Assembly (NCBI RefSeq): GCF_004368965.1
Contig: NZ_SORO01000003.1
Coordinates: 1 to 64,000, forward strand
Direction: 5' to 3'
Source: Leptospira meyeri
Lineage (GTDB): Bacteria > Spirochaetota > Leptospiria > Leptospirales > Leptospiraceae
Length of the DNA: 64,000 nt
Of the stretch, positions 1-6,931 are shown in pieces (the stretch's first letter is position 1; every line of letters begins with the position of its first letter). Both the position numbers and the translations under genes were made by a program. Below the pieces are notes generated by a model, which searched no databases, had not been told where the DNA came from, and saw only the letters and a program-made list of their open reading frames with translations.

Positions 1-44
1 AAATAAGCTATTCAACAAGCTCTTAATCAATAGCTACATGACGT

Positions 45-208
45 CGCATAACAGCGTCTTCCCGCTACGTTTCGGGACAAGCCCTCACTCGGCCTGCGGC
101 AAATTGTCCTCCTGTCACTCGCATGCAGACGCAAGCTACGTGCCAGTCCCTAACGTCCCCTCCGGGACTCAGGGGCGGACAACTTCGGGAAGACTAATTC
201 GTTATGCG
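45..208 (+). repeat. attC-like integron recombination site 1
   Basis: GC-rich repeat with the layout of an integron attC site. R'' CGCATAAC is at 45-52 and R' GTTATGCG at 201-208. Inside them L'' GTCTTCCCG and L' CGGGAAGAC are perfect complements, separated from the R boxes by unequal spacers (AGC and TAATTC), as in a folded attC. The long middle part holds smaller palindromes. It closes a cassette whose gene lies left of the window. Open frames crossing it are not genes. Confidence 0.85.
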
Positions 209-229
209 CAAGCGATTTAGAAATTATTT

Positions 230-1249
230 ATGGAAAGTTCAGAATTTAAAGAAAATATAAACTTAAAGGAAGCTTTAGCTTTATCACAAGAAGTACTCGG
301 TGATATAGAATTATCTCGAATACCTTTAACTAACATCGCACTTAAAGCAAGTCGAATCGCAAGGTTGTTGAATGACATAGATTTTCAGAAAATATTTTCA
401 TATGAAGCAGCAGGATATCCAACTACCCCAAACGGAATTTCCGGAGAGATTTGGCAATTAATGCTAAAATCGAATCGAGTCTTCGAACAGAAAAAAAGTA
501 TCACGAATGAAATAGAATCGCTAGCCTATAGAAATAGTATATTAGAACTAGAAAATTTGCTCGATGCTTATAAACAGGGCATTGACGCTGCGAGAGATCC
601 AGACCTATCTGTGTCTTCAGCAAATCCATCCCAACGAGTATTACTACCAACGGGAAATAAAGATGAACGAGCACGTTTAATATCGAACATAAGTACAACT
701 TCGAGCCGATTATCAGAGCGAAGAAATTTTATATATCAATACGCACTTTCTAAATATAATGAACTAAGATTTTCCAAGATTAATGAAAATATTTTTGTCA
801 GATACAGTTCCGGATTTATCGATATTATCGAAAAAATATTGCCTGAAGAATTACCGAAATTTTCAGCTATCTATAGTAATTTAGACTCCGATAATCCTGA
901 GGATTGGGCAAATGCAGTTCATAGTTGCAGAAGGTTATTACAATCTGTTGCAGATAAGTTAATGCCCTCAACTGAAGATAGAAAAATTTCCTTACCAGAT
1001 GGAAAAGAAAAGAAAATCCAAATGGGAAAAGACAAATTCATTAATAGGTTAATTTATTATATCGAAACAAAAAGTGACTCGGAGAGATTTCAAGAATTAA
1101 TTGGAAGCGATCTAACGCATATTGGTGAAAGAATTGATAGTGTCTTTCAGGCATCACAGAAAGGATCGCATTCTTCTATAAAACGACAAGAAGCAGACAG
1201 ATATGTGATACATACTTTTCTCTTACTCGGAGATATTCTTTCACTATAA
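230..1249 (+). CDS. AbiTii-domain protein (candidate defence gene, cassette A)
   Basis: A 339-residue soluble protein. The first ~70 residues (LKEALALSQEVLG, then a Y-E-A-A-G-Y-P end) resemble the AbiTii domain found in abortive-infection and other defence proteins; the rest is helical and charged and I do not recognise it. It is the only gene of the cassette between attC sites 1 and 2. The ATG at 230 follows the cassette start by 29 bases, with no clear ribosome-binding site or promoter. Its TAA stop (1247-1249) already lies inside the arm that pairs with the cassette start. The AbiTii assignment is from memory of the family pattern; a role in phage defence is inference. Confidence 0.6.
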   Translation: MESSEFKENINLKEALALSQEVLGDIELSRIPLTNIALKASRIARLLNDIDFQKIFSYEAAGYPTTPNGISGEIWQLMLKSNRVFEQKKSITNEIESLAYRNSILELENLLDAYKQGIDAARDPDLSVSSANPSQRVLLPTGNKDERARLISNISTTSSRLSERRNFIYQYALSKYNELRFSKINENIFVRYSSGFIDIIEKILPEELPKFSAIYSNLDSDNPEDWANAVHSCRRLLQSVADKLMPSTEDRKISLPDGKEKKIQMGKDKFINRLIYYIETKSDSERFQELIGSDLTHIGERIDSVFQASQKGSHSSIKRQEADRYVIHTFLLLGDILSL

Positions 1250-1257
1250 ATCGCCAG

Positions 1258-1420
1258 CGCATAACAGCGCCTTAACGCTTCGCATCGGGTCAAGCCCTCG
1301 CTCGGTCTGCGACACATAGGCTTCTGGCACTCCCCTTGCTTACGCAAGTGTCGTTCCAGTCCCTAACGTCCCGTCGGGACTCAGGGTCGGGGAACGTCGT
1401 TTACACTAGTTCGTTATGCG
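1258..1420 (+). repeat. attC-like integron recombination site 2
   Basis: R'' CGCATAAC at 1258-1265 and R' GTTATGCG at 1413-1420. The bases TAAATCGCCAGCGCATAAC (1247-1265) match the reverse complement of the cassette A start (201-219) at 17 of 19 positions. L''/L' complementarity is weaker than in site 1 (GCCTTAACG against CGTTTACAC). The central part is similar to sites 1, 3 and 5. Confidence 0.85.
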
Positions 1421-1433
1421 ACATTTCAAAATT

Positions 1434-2786
1434 GTATGCCTCAAGACATGGGTAACACTTTTGTAGCAAGACATAGGTAACACTTTCTGGTTTCTCATCC
1501 CCTAGAACACCTTTTTAGGAGGGCTATGGGGATGCCTTGGAAGGAGAATCAGGTCGTGGATTTAAGATTGGAATTCGTCATGGCGAGCTTTGAGAAAGGA
1601 ATCAATTTCACTCAGCTCTGTGCAGAGTATGGAATATCTACCAAGTGTGGATACAAATGGAAAGAAAGGTTTTTGAGTGAGGGAAAGGCTGGGCTTCTAG
1701 ACAAGAAGAGAACTCCTAAGAACTCACCTAAGAAGATTCCTGAGGATGTCGTTCTTGAGCTCATCAAGCTCAAGAACAATAAGAAGTTTTGGGGTTCAAA
1801 GAAGATTCTCGAACTTTACAAAAGAAAGTTTCCGGATGTAAAACCTCCTGACAAATCAACTCTTGGTCGCATCTTTCAAAAAGCAGGACTTACCTTACCT
1901 AAGAAAAGAAAGAGAGTCAAACACTTCGGAGAAAGAATCTCGCAACCAGAAAAGTCTACTCACTCAAATCATATTTGGACTGTTGACTTCAAAGGATGGT
2001 GGTATACCGCTGATTCTGAGAAAGTAAATCCTCTCACTATCAGAGACGATTATTCCAAATACATTCTCTCCATCAAAACTCTGAGCAAAGGTGATATCCC
2101 GTCTGTTAAAGCCGAATTCAGTAGGTTATTTAAGATCTACGGGCTTCCTGAGATCATAAGGTCCGACAACGGACCTCCCTTTGCTTCTATGCAATCTCTA
2201 CTCGGTCTCACAAAACTATCTGTTTGGTGGCTCTCTCTTGGAATTAAACTCGATCGTATTGAACCAGGAAAACCCTACCAAAATGGCGCTCATGAAAGAA
2301 TGCACAAAGACATGGCTCGTGAACTACAACATGAGATCGTTGGGAACATTACATTACACCAAAAACTCTTCGATAAGTGGAGAATTGAATTTAACAGAGA
2401 AAGACCACATGAATCTCTTAACATGAAAACTCCGGAACAAGTCTATGTGAAATCAGAAAGACTATTTGATCCTAATGCCGATCTCTTACTCACTTACCCT
2501 TTTGGATTCAAGCAAAGACATGTCAATGATAGAGGTTACATCAACTGGCTAGGACATCTTGTCATGATCGGTAATCCGTTCAATGGGTTCAATGTCGGAA
2601 TCAAAAGAGAGGGTGATCATTATTCTATCTGGTTTGCTAATAACAAATTAGGTATCATCGACAATGATTTCTTCTTGCTTAATTCTGATCCGGATTCATA
2701 CAAAGATCATAAACCAAGAAAGGTTCCCAAGAAGCGTTACCCTTCTCGTGCCGCATAACCGTTACCTATCTATTGAAGTCATACCC
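1434..2786 (+). mobile_element. IS481-family insertion sequence inside cassette B
   Basis: One intact DDE transposase gene flanked by imperfect inverted ends. The left end GTATGCCTCAAGACATGGGTAAC (from 1434) pairs with the right end GTTACCTATC...GAAGTCATAC (2761-2784). The left end repeats the GACATRGGTAACACTTT box twice (1444-1486), probably transposase-binding sites. The bases AAATT occur just outside both ends (1429-1433, 2787-2791) and may be a 5-bp target duplication. It sits within 15 bases of the start of a gene cassette. Exact termini are approximate. Confidence 0.75.
1532..2758 (+). CDS. IS481 family transposase
   Basis: About 408 residues. An N-terminal helix-turn-helix (F-T-Q-L-C-A-E-Y-G-I-S, then K-W-K-E-R-F) is followed by a proline-rich linker and an rve/RNase H-like integrase core. 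The catalytic triad is visible: D in IWTVDFKGWW, D in IRSDNGPPFAS, and E in the ENGAHERMHK-type helix (NGAHERMHKDM). The gene is full length without frameshift, so the element may still be active. A strong AGGAGG at 1517-1522 fits the ATG at 1532 (spacing about 9) better than the in-frame ATG at 1526. It lies between attC sites 2 and 3 in the same orientation as the cassettes. Confidence 0.9.
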   Translation: MPWKENQVVDLRLEFVMASFEKGINFTQLCAEYGISTKCGYKWKERFLSEGKAGLLDKKRTPKNSPKKIPEDVVLELIKLKNNKKFWGSKKILELYKRKFPDVKPPDKSTLGRIFQKAGLTLPKKRKRVKHFGERISQPEKSTHSNHIWTVDFKGWWYTADSEKVNPLTIRDDYSKYILSIKTLSKGDIPSVKAEFSRLFKIYGLPEIIRSDNGPPFASMQSLLGLTKLSVWWLSLGIKLDRIEPGKPYQNGAHERMHKDMARELQHEIVGNITLHQKLFDKWRIEFNRERPHESLNMKTPEQVYVKSERLFDPNADLLLTYPFGFKQRHVNDRGYINWLGHLVMIGNPFNGFNVGIKREGDHYSIWFANNKLGIIDNDFFLLNSDPDSYKDHKPRKVPKKRYPSRAA

Positions 2787-2901
2787 AAATTAATTGCTAA
2801 TAAATTTAACAATAATTTCTAGAAAAATAAGAATTTTATAGAAAATACTTATTGGAAATTTCGTTTTGAATTTAATAAATATATCGAGGAGAATCTTTAA
2901 A

Positions 2902-3120
2902 TTGAAAGTATTCAAAATTCAATTAATGAGTTATTTTTTAACCATTCCCTACTTAGTATTATTTTTAACAAATTGTACTACAGATAGAGATAAAGAACAA
3001 AAACGTTGCCAAAATGCTAATAATATTCTTCAACTTTGTTTAATTATTAACCAAAACGATTCTAGATATTGCGACACTCAATCAGCTAGTGCTATTACAA
3101 CGTGTCAAGCTGCAAAATAA
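2902..3120 (+). CDS. small cysteine-containing lipoprotein (cassette B)
   Basis: About 72 residues starting at TTG 2902, which has AGGAGA at 2887-2892; longer in-frame starts lack this. A hydrophobic signal (YFLTIPYLVLFL) ends in a lipobox-like L-T-N-C. The mature part is about 45 residues, with four further cysteines and many N/Q residues, and has no recognised domain. It lies between the insertion sequence and the next exported-protein gene, inside the same cassette. A similar small Cys-rich lipoprotein is at 8745. Function unknown. Confidence 0.55.
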   Translation: MKVFKIQLMSYFLTIPYLVLFLTNCTTDRDKEQKRCQNANNILQLCLIINQNDSRYCDTQSASAITTCQAAK

Positions 3121-3201
3121 AATTAAAAATAATGAATACACTATAATTTAAGAGTTCTTATTTTAATCTCTTTAATTTCAATTATTACAACAGGTTCACA
3201 A

Positions 3202-3693
3202 ATGAACATAAACAAACTTAAATTCACCTTTTTATTATTTTTTATAATTATTAATTTTAATCTTTTCCCTATAAATCCAGAGAAGATTCATATTCTCATC
3301 TCTGAAGATAAAATCATGATAAATGAATGGAATATACCGGAAGAACTTGAATTAGATATTCTAGAGAGTAAAATTGGTAAATTTGACAGAAAAATCGAAT
3401 CAGAAGAAAGTATTAAATATATATGGGATAATCTAGGCATAGTCGCAAAATTTACTAAAAATTCAAAATATCTAAACAAGCTTACTGTCTACTATGTAAC
3501 TGCTTTAAAAAATGATGAGCCTAAAGAAATTTATAAAGGAAAAATGAATTTTTATAGTTCTGATCCAAACCAAAAAATTGAAACTACTTATAAAGGTTGG
3601 TTTTGTCGATTTAAAATAGGAAATCGAAGTTTATACGGTATCTGTAAAGGGGAAAATAGAAATCTAGAACAGATAGATATTCTATCTAAATAA
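3202..3693 (+). CDS. exported hypothetical protein (cassette B)
   Basis: A 163-residue protein with an N-terminal hydrophobic segment (FTFLLFFIIINFNLFPI) that could be a cleaved signal peptide or an anchor. The rest is a charged, mixed alpha/beta domain beginning IHILISEDKIMINEWNIPEE and containing IKYIWDNLGIVAKF; I cannot name the family. The ATG at 3202 is preceded by AACAGGTTCACAA. It is the last gene of the cassette ending in attC site 3, about 40 bases upstream of it. With the preceding lipoprotein it makes this cassette two-gene or the product of a merge. Confidence 0.65.
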   Translation: MNINKLKFTFLLFFIIINFNLFPINPEKIHILISEDKIMINEWNIPEELELDILESKIGKFDRKIESEESIKYIWDNLGIVAKFTKNSKYLNKLTVYYVTALKNDEPKEIYKGKMNFYSSDPNQKIETTYKGWFCRFKIGNRSLYGICKGENRNLEQIDILSK

Positions 3694-3730
3694 ATTGAAT
3701 TTGAAAAAGTTTTGAATTCTATTTAGACGT

Positions 3731-3887
3731 CGCATAACAGCGACTTACCTCTACGCTTCGGGACTTCGCCCTTGCTCGGGCTACGCCAAATTCCCCTTCT
3801 GGCATTCGCCTTGCGTTCGCAAGCTACATGCCAGTCCCTAACGTCCCGTTCGGCCAGCCTACGTCGGTTAGTCTAGTTCGTTAGCTG
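3731..3887 (+). repeat. attC-like integron recombination site 3
   Basis: R'' CGCATAAC at 3731-3738 and R' GTTAGCTG at 3880-3887. L'' GACTTACC and L' GGTTAGTC pair with one mismatch. R' differs from the other sites (AGCTG instead of ATGCG). It matches the start of the following hicAB cassette, as expected when crossover falls after the G of R'. Confidence 0.85.
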
Positions 3888-4111
3888 AAATGTGGCAACT
3901 TGATAGAAGAAATGGAAATTAACCTGTACGAATTTAGTAAGAATAAAAAGCATCACTGATCCGCAAACTGGACAATCATTCAATGTGATAATGTGACGAA
4001 TTAAGACCCTTTTCCCAAAAAGGAAGAACGAAAATGGGAAACTGCATCGAAAAAAACCCAAATTAATACTTCATTTCAGGATTTCATATCACTTCTTCTG
4101 AAAAAATAAAT
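3888..4111 (+). other. leader of the hicAB cassette, no gene seen
   Basis: This stretch after the R' box of attC site 3 has no convincing gene on the + strand. A 62-codon frame exists on the minus strand but overlaps the attC arm and has no start signal, so I do not call it. Promoter and operator elements begin at 4112. Confidence 0.4.
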
Positions 4112-4158
4112 CTTTGCAACTAAATAATAGTTGCAAAGTGATGCAAAATTTGTATAAT
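4112..4158 (+). promoter_or_regulatory. hicAB promoter with palindromic operator
   Basis: A perfect 10-bp inverted repeat, CTTTGCAACT (4112-4121) and AGTTGCAAAG (4129-4138), with a 7-base AT-rich centre. Its right arm contains TTGCAA (4131-4136), which is spaced 16 bases from TATAAT (4153-4158). An operator overlapping the -35 box directly upstream of a toxin-antitoxin operon fits autorepression by HicB. The hicA GTG is only 8 bases beyond the -10 box, so the transcript would be nearly leaderless, or another promoter exists. Confidence 0.65.
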
Positions 4159-4166
4159 TTCCATAA

Positions 4167-4427
4167 GTGTCAAAAATTCATAAGCTAATTGCAAGGTTTA
4201 AGGCTAAACCAAAAGATTTTACTTATGATGAGCTGAGAAAATTACTAGGGGCATTAGATTATCTAGAAGACAATTCTGGAAAGTCTTCGGGGTCTAGGGT
4301 CGCATGGGTTCATTCAAAAACTAAGCACATAATAAGACTCCACAAGCCGCATCCTCAAAACATCCTTAAGGCTTACCAGGTTTCGCAAATTTTTGATGAA
4401 TTAATCGCGGAAGGTTATATCCAATGA
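4167..4427 (+). CDS. hicA: HicA family mRNA interferase toxin
   Basis: An 86-residue protein with the dsRBD-like HicA fold: MSKIHKLIARFKAKPKDFTY, then a G-S-R-V-A-W-V-H strand and the IIRLHKPHP segment carrying the likely catalytic histidine. HicA toxins cleave mRNA and are neutralised by HicB. The start is GTG at 4167, matching the usual family N-terminus. The gene overlaps hicB by 4 bases (ATGA), so the two are translationally coupled in the usual toxin-first order. The pair forms one integron cassette with its own promoter, as is typical for toxin-antitoxin cassettes that stabilise arrays. Confidence 0.88.
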   Translation: MSKIHKLIARFKAKPKDFTYDELRKLLGALDYLEDNSGKSSGSRVAWVHSKTKHIIRLHKPHPQNILKAYQVSQIFDELIAEGYIQ

Positions 4428-4777
4428 AAGACATTATCGAATACAAAGGTTTCCTAGGATCTCTACATTTTGATTCGGATGATGAGATTTTTTTTGGGAA
4501 GATTGAAGGCATTGAAGATCTCATTTCTTTTGAAGGCCAGTCTGTTAAAGAAATCAAAAAAGCATTTACCGAATCCGTTGATGATTACCTGGAATTATGC
4601 AAGAAAGCAAAAAAAAGTCCTGAAAAATCTTTCAAAGGATCATTCAATGTTAGAATTTCTACCGATTTACATAGACGTGTTTATCGCAAATCTTTAATTG
4701 AAGGGATTTCGCTTAATCAATTAGTTCAACGCGCTTTGGAAAAAGAAATAGATACTAGAACGCCACACTTCAGCTAA
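4424..4777 (+). CDS. hicB: HicB family antitoxin
   Basis: A 117-residue protein. The N-terminal partial RNase H-like HicB domain (YKGFLGSLHFDSDDEIFFGK, then I-S-F-E-G-Q-S-V-K-E) is followed by a C-terminal ribbon-helix-helix DNA-binding segment (FNVRISTDLHRRVYRKSLIE, then ISLNQLVQRALEKEI). It should bind HicA and repress the operator at 4112-4138. The TAA stop (4775-4777) lies inside the R'' box of attC site 4, so the gene runs flush into its recombination site. Confidence 0.88.
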   Translation: MKDIIEYKGFLGSLHFDSDDEIFFGKIEGIEDLISFEGQSVKEIKKAFTESVDDYLELCKKAKKSPEKSFKGSFNVRISTDLHRRVYRKSLIEGISLNQLVQRALEKEIDTRTPHFS

Positions 4778-4936
4778 CTACGGGGAAACGCTTCGCTGCG
4801 GCACTTACGGCCTTGCTCGGTCTACGACACATTGTCCTCCGTCACGCTTCTCGCTCTGCAAGAAGACGCGCCGACGCTAACGCCTCCTACGGAGGCTCAG
4901 CTACGGACAACGTCGTCTCCACTAGTTCGTTATGCG
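4771..4936 (+). repeat. attC-like integron recombination site 4
   Basis: R'' CAGCTAAC at 4771-4778 is the exact complement of this cassette's start GTTAGCTG (3880-3887). The match extends to 16 of 17 bases (GCCACACTTCAGCTAAC). R' GTTATGCG is at 4929-4936. L''/L' are GGGGAAACG and CGTCTCCAC, imperfectly paired. The centre (GACGCTAACGCCTCC...GGAGGCTCAG) belongs to a second subtype shared with site 6. Confidence 0.87.
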
Positions 4937-4953
4937 AAAATTTTCGGGCGCTT

Positions 4954-4994
4954 CTATTTTAATAAATTGCGAGCGTCCATGCTCGCTAAAATAG
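4954..4994 (+). promoter_or_regulatory. inverted repeat upstream of higBA
   Basis: CTATTTTA (4954-4961) pairs with TAAAATAG (4987-4994), and GCGAGC (4969-4974) with GCTCGC (4981-4986) around a GTCCAT loop, with a 7-base bulge on one side. It lies between the cassette start and higB and could be a HigA operator or a leader hairpin. No run of T follows it, so it is not a terminator. Confidence 0.4.
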
Positions 4995-5042
4995 CAAAAA
5001 AAAGTTGTTGTTACCAATTCGGGAACATGTCCTTATTGATTT

Positions 5043-5342
5043 GTGAGGGTTATTTCTAGAAAAATACTGAGAGATTTCTACTCTATTCCCAAATACTCGG
5101 ACTCTAAAATTCCGATCGAAGTTTGGTTTAAAGAGACTTCGAAAGCTTTCTGGAAATCTCCTTCTGATGTTAAAGAAAAATACAGAAATGCTAGTTTCCT
5201 TAAGGATAATAGAATCGTTTTCAATATACATGGAAACAAATACAGATTAATTATAAAGGTTCACTATAATCTACAAACTGTATTTATAAGGTTTATAGGA
5301 ACTCACGAACAATATGATAAAATCAATGCTGAGGTGATTTAA
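5043..5342 (+). CDS. higB: HigB family mRNA interferase toxin
   Basis: A 99-residue RelE-like toxin of the HigB type. The N-terminus MRVISRKILRDFYSIP and the core K-A-F-W-K-S-P-S-D-V-K-E-K-Y, R-I-V-F-N-I-H-G-N-K-Y-R-L and VFIRFIGTHEQYDKI follow the family pattern, including the C-terminal HxxYD-type motif. HigB cleaves mRNA on the ribosome. The start is GTG at 5043. The stop is immediately followed by the higA ATG, in the characteristic toxin-first order of hig loci. It forms the fourth complete cassette of the array. Confidence 0.87.
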   Translation: MRVISRKILRDFYSIPKYSDSKIPIEVWFKETSKAFWKSPSDVKEKYRNASFLKDNRIVFNIHGNKYRLIIKVHYNLQTVFIRFIGTHEQYDKINAEVI

Positions 5343-5747
5343 ATGAACATTAAGCCTATTAAAAATCAAAAAGATCACTTAGATGCTCTATCAGAGATTG
5401 AAAAACTCTGGGATGCAAAGAAAAATACACCCGAATACGACAAATTAGATATTCTTATTACATTAGTTGATGCTTACGAGACTAAACACTACCCGATTGA
5501 TGATCCGGATCCAATCGAAGCTTTAAAATCTGTTATGGATGACATGAACATGAAAAGTGTTGATTTAGGAAATCTCATAGGTGGACGTAGTCGTGCCACT
5601 GAAATCTTAAATCGGAAAAGAAAGCTTACTTTAGAAATGATTAGAAAGATTAATCAAAATCTTGGAATCCCTACAGACATTCTTGTAAAAGAATATAAAG
5701 TCAAAACTTCTAAGACAGGAAGAAAAAGAACGCCATCCGTGGCGTAA
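5343..5747 (+). CDS. higA: HigA family antitoxin, helix-turn-helix
   Basis: A 134-residue antitoxin. The segment VDAYETKHYPIDDPDPIEAL is typical of the longer HigA type, followed by an XRE-like helix-turn-helix (M-K-S-V-D-L-G-N-L-I-G-G-R-S-R-A-T-E-I-L-N) and LTLEMIRKINQNLGIPTDIL. It binds HigB and is expected to repress the operon. It starts at the base after the higB stop. A basic C-terminal tail (KTSKTGRKRTPSVA) follows the domain. Its stop is about 25 bases before the R'' box of attC site 5. Confidence 0.88.
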   Translation: MNIKPIKNQKDHLDALSEIEKLWDAKKNTPEYDKLDILITLVDAYETKHYPIDDPDPIEALKSVMDDMNMKSVDLGNLIGGRSRATEILNRKRKLTLEMIRKINQNLGIPTDILVKEYKVKTSKTGRKRTPSVA

Positions 5748-5771
5748 TTAGTTTTCTAAACCCGAAAACTT

Positions 5772-5938
5772 CGCATAACAGCGTGGAAACGCTGCGCTTC
5801 GGCACTCACGGCCTCGTTCGGACTGCGACACATAGGCTTCTGGCACTCCCCTTGCCTGCGCAAGTTTCGTGGCCAGTCCCTAACGTCCCGTTCGGGACTC
5901 AGGGTCAGGGAACTTCGGTAAGTCTAGTTCGTTATACG
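5772..5938 (+). repeat. attC-like integron recombination site 5
   Basis: R'' CGCATAAC at 5772-5779 and R' GTTATACG at 5931-5938. CCCGAAAACTTCGCATAAC (5761-5779) is nearly the reverse complement of the higBA cassette start (4929-4948), differing by one substitution/indel. L'' GTGGAAACG does not pair with L' CGGTAAGTC, so this site looks chimeric. Its centre resembles sites 1-3. Confidence 0.83.
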
Positions 5939-6059
5939 AAATTGCTGTAAAACATTAGTTTGAACAAAAAAAACGATATTTTCAGAAAATTCATTCAAAA
6001 TGATATGAAAATAGTTTGATTTTTACTTTTCTAGAACAAAAAATTTGATGTATCCGATC
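5939..6059 (+). other. cassette leader, no gene seen
   Basis: AT-rich leader between attC site 5 and the UPF0175-type antitoxin gene. It contains runs of A and T but no clean -35/-10 pair that I would defend, although toxin-antitoxin cassettes usually carry their own promoter. Confidence 0.3.
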
Positions 6060-6290
6060 ATGAAATCTCTAAGTTTTCAAATCCCAGACCAAATAGACCT
6101 AAATGAATATGATTTCAAAATGGCTATGGCTGTTAAATTATATGAGACTGGTAAAATATCCATTGGGCAAGCTGCTGATATCGTTAACCTATCAAAGTCT
6201 TCTCTAATTGATGTGATGAAAAACTATGGGTCTTCTATTCTATTTGGATACTCTATCGATGATCTTAAAACTGATTTAGAGAATGCCTGA
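6060..6290 (+). CDS. UPF0175-type antitoxin
   Basis: About 76 residues (MKSLSFQIPDQIDLNEYDFK, then KLYETGKISIGQAADIVNLS, ending in a short acidic tail). It matches the UPF0175 family of small helical DNA-binding antitoxins encoded just before DUF3368 PIN-like toxins. The ATG at 6060 gives the usual family N-terminus; in-frame starts at 6045 (TTG) and 6048 (ATG) would add a few residues, and none has a clear ribosome-binding site. It overlaps the toxin gene by 8 bases, indicating coupled translation. Confidence 0.78.
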   Translation: MKSLSFQIPDQIDLNEYDFKMAMAVKLYETGKISIGQAADIVNLSKSSLIDVMKNYGSSILFGYSIDDLKTDLENA

Positions 6291-6741
6291 CGTTATCTCT
6301 AACACAAGTTGCTTAATACTTCTTTCAAAAATCCAACAATTTGGTATTTTAAAAAGCTTATATAATACAGTCATCATTACTGATACAGTTAAGACTGAAT
6401 TTGGTGAAAATATTCCTGACTTTATAAAAATCAAAAATCCTACCCAAGAATTTTCTGTTAAGTCTCTTGAACAAATTTTAGATAGCGGAGAAGCAACAAC
6501 CATTGCTTTGGCACTAGAATCAAAAAACTCTCTCGTAATATTGGATGACCTAAAGGCCAGAAAAATAGCAAAGAATCTTGGATTAAAAATAACCGGAACT
6601 CTAGGAATTTTAGCAAAAGCGAAAAAATTAGGTATAATAAAAGATTTAGAGAAACAAATTGATGAACTTCAAAAAAAGGGAATCTGGATCTCCGAATCAG
6701 TCCTAACCGAAATTCGAAAAATAAACAACTCAAACTACTAA
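6283..6741 (+). CDS. DUF3368 PIN-like toxin
   Basis: A 152-residue protein of the DUF3368 family, a PIN-domain relative thought to act as a ribonuclease toxin. It has the N-terminal V-I-S-N-T-S-C-L-I-L-L strand, L-D-S-G-E-A-T-T-I-A-L-A, and LVILDDLKARKIAKNLGLK, then I-T-G-T-L-G-I-L-A-K-A-K. The first acidic PIN residue is replaced by N (SNTS), which is common in this family; the acidic residues in SGEA and the DD pair are kept. It pairs with the upstream UPF0175 gene in one cassette closed by attC site 6. Confidence 0.8.
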   Translation: MPDVISNTSCLILLSKIQQFGILKSLYNTVIITDTVKTEFGENIPDFIKIKNPTQEFSVKSLEQILDSGEATTIALALESKNSLVILDDLKARKIAKNLGLKITGTLGILAKAKKLGIIKDLEKQIDELQKKGIWISESVLTEIRKINNSNY

Positions 6742-6753
6742 AAGCAGCAACTT

Positions 6754-6919
6754 CGTATAACAGCGGGGAAACGCTTCGCTGCGGCACTTACGGCCTTGCT
6801 CGGTCTACGACACATTGTCCTCCGTCACGCTTCTCGCCACGCAAGAAGGCGCACCCACGCTAACGCCTCCTTCAGAGGCTCAGCTAAACGAAACGTCGGT
6901 AAGCCTAATTCGTTATACG
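6754..6919 (+). repeat. attC-like integron recombination site 6
   Basis: R'' CGTATAAC at 6754-6761 is the exact complement of its cassette start GTTATACG (5931-5938). The pairing extends over CAGCAACTTCGTATAAC with 16 of 17 matches. R' GTTATACG is at 6912-6919. The centre is nearly the same as site 4 (second subtype). L'' GGGGAAACG does not pair with L' CGGTAAGCC, as in site 5. Confidence 0.86.
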
Positions 6920-6931
6920 ACATTTCAACAA

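Noticed and set aside
38..220. 60-codon + strand frame at the left edge
   Set aside because: It lies entirely in attC site 1. Similar frames occur in sites 4 and 6 (4832-5059, 6815-6931) and reflect repeat sequence, not genes.
3873..4061. 62-codon minus-strand frame with C-P-V-C motif
   Set aside because: It overlaps the attC 3 arm, has no start signal and lies against cassette polarity.
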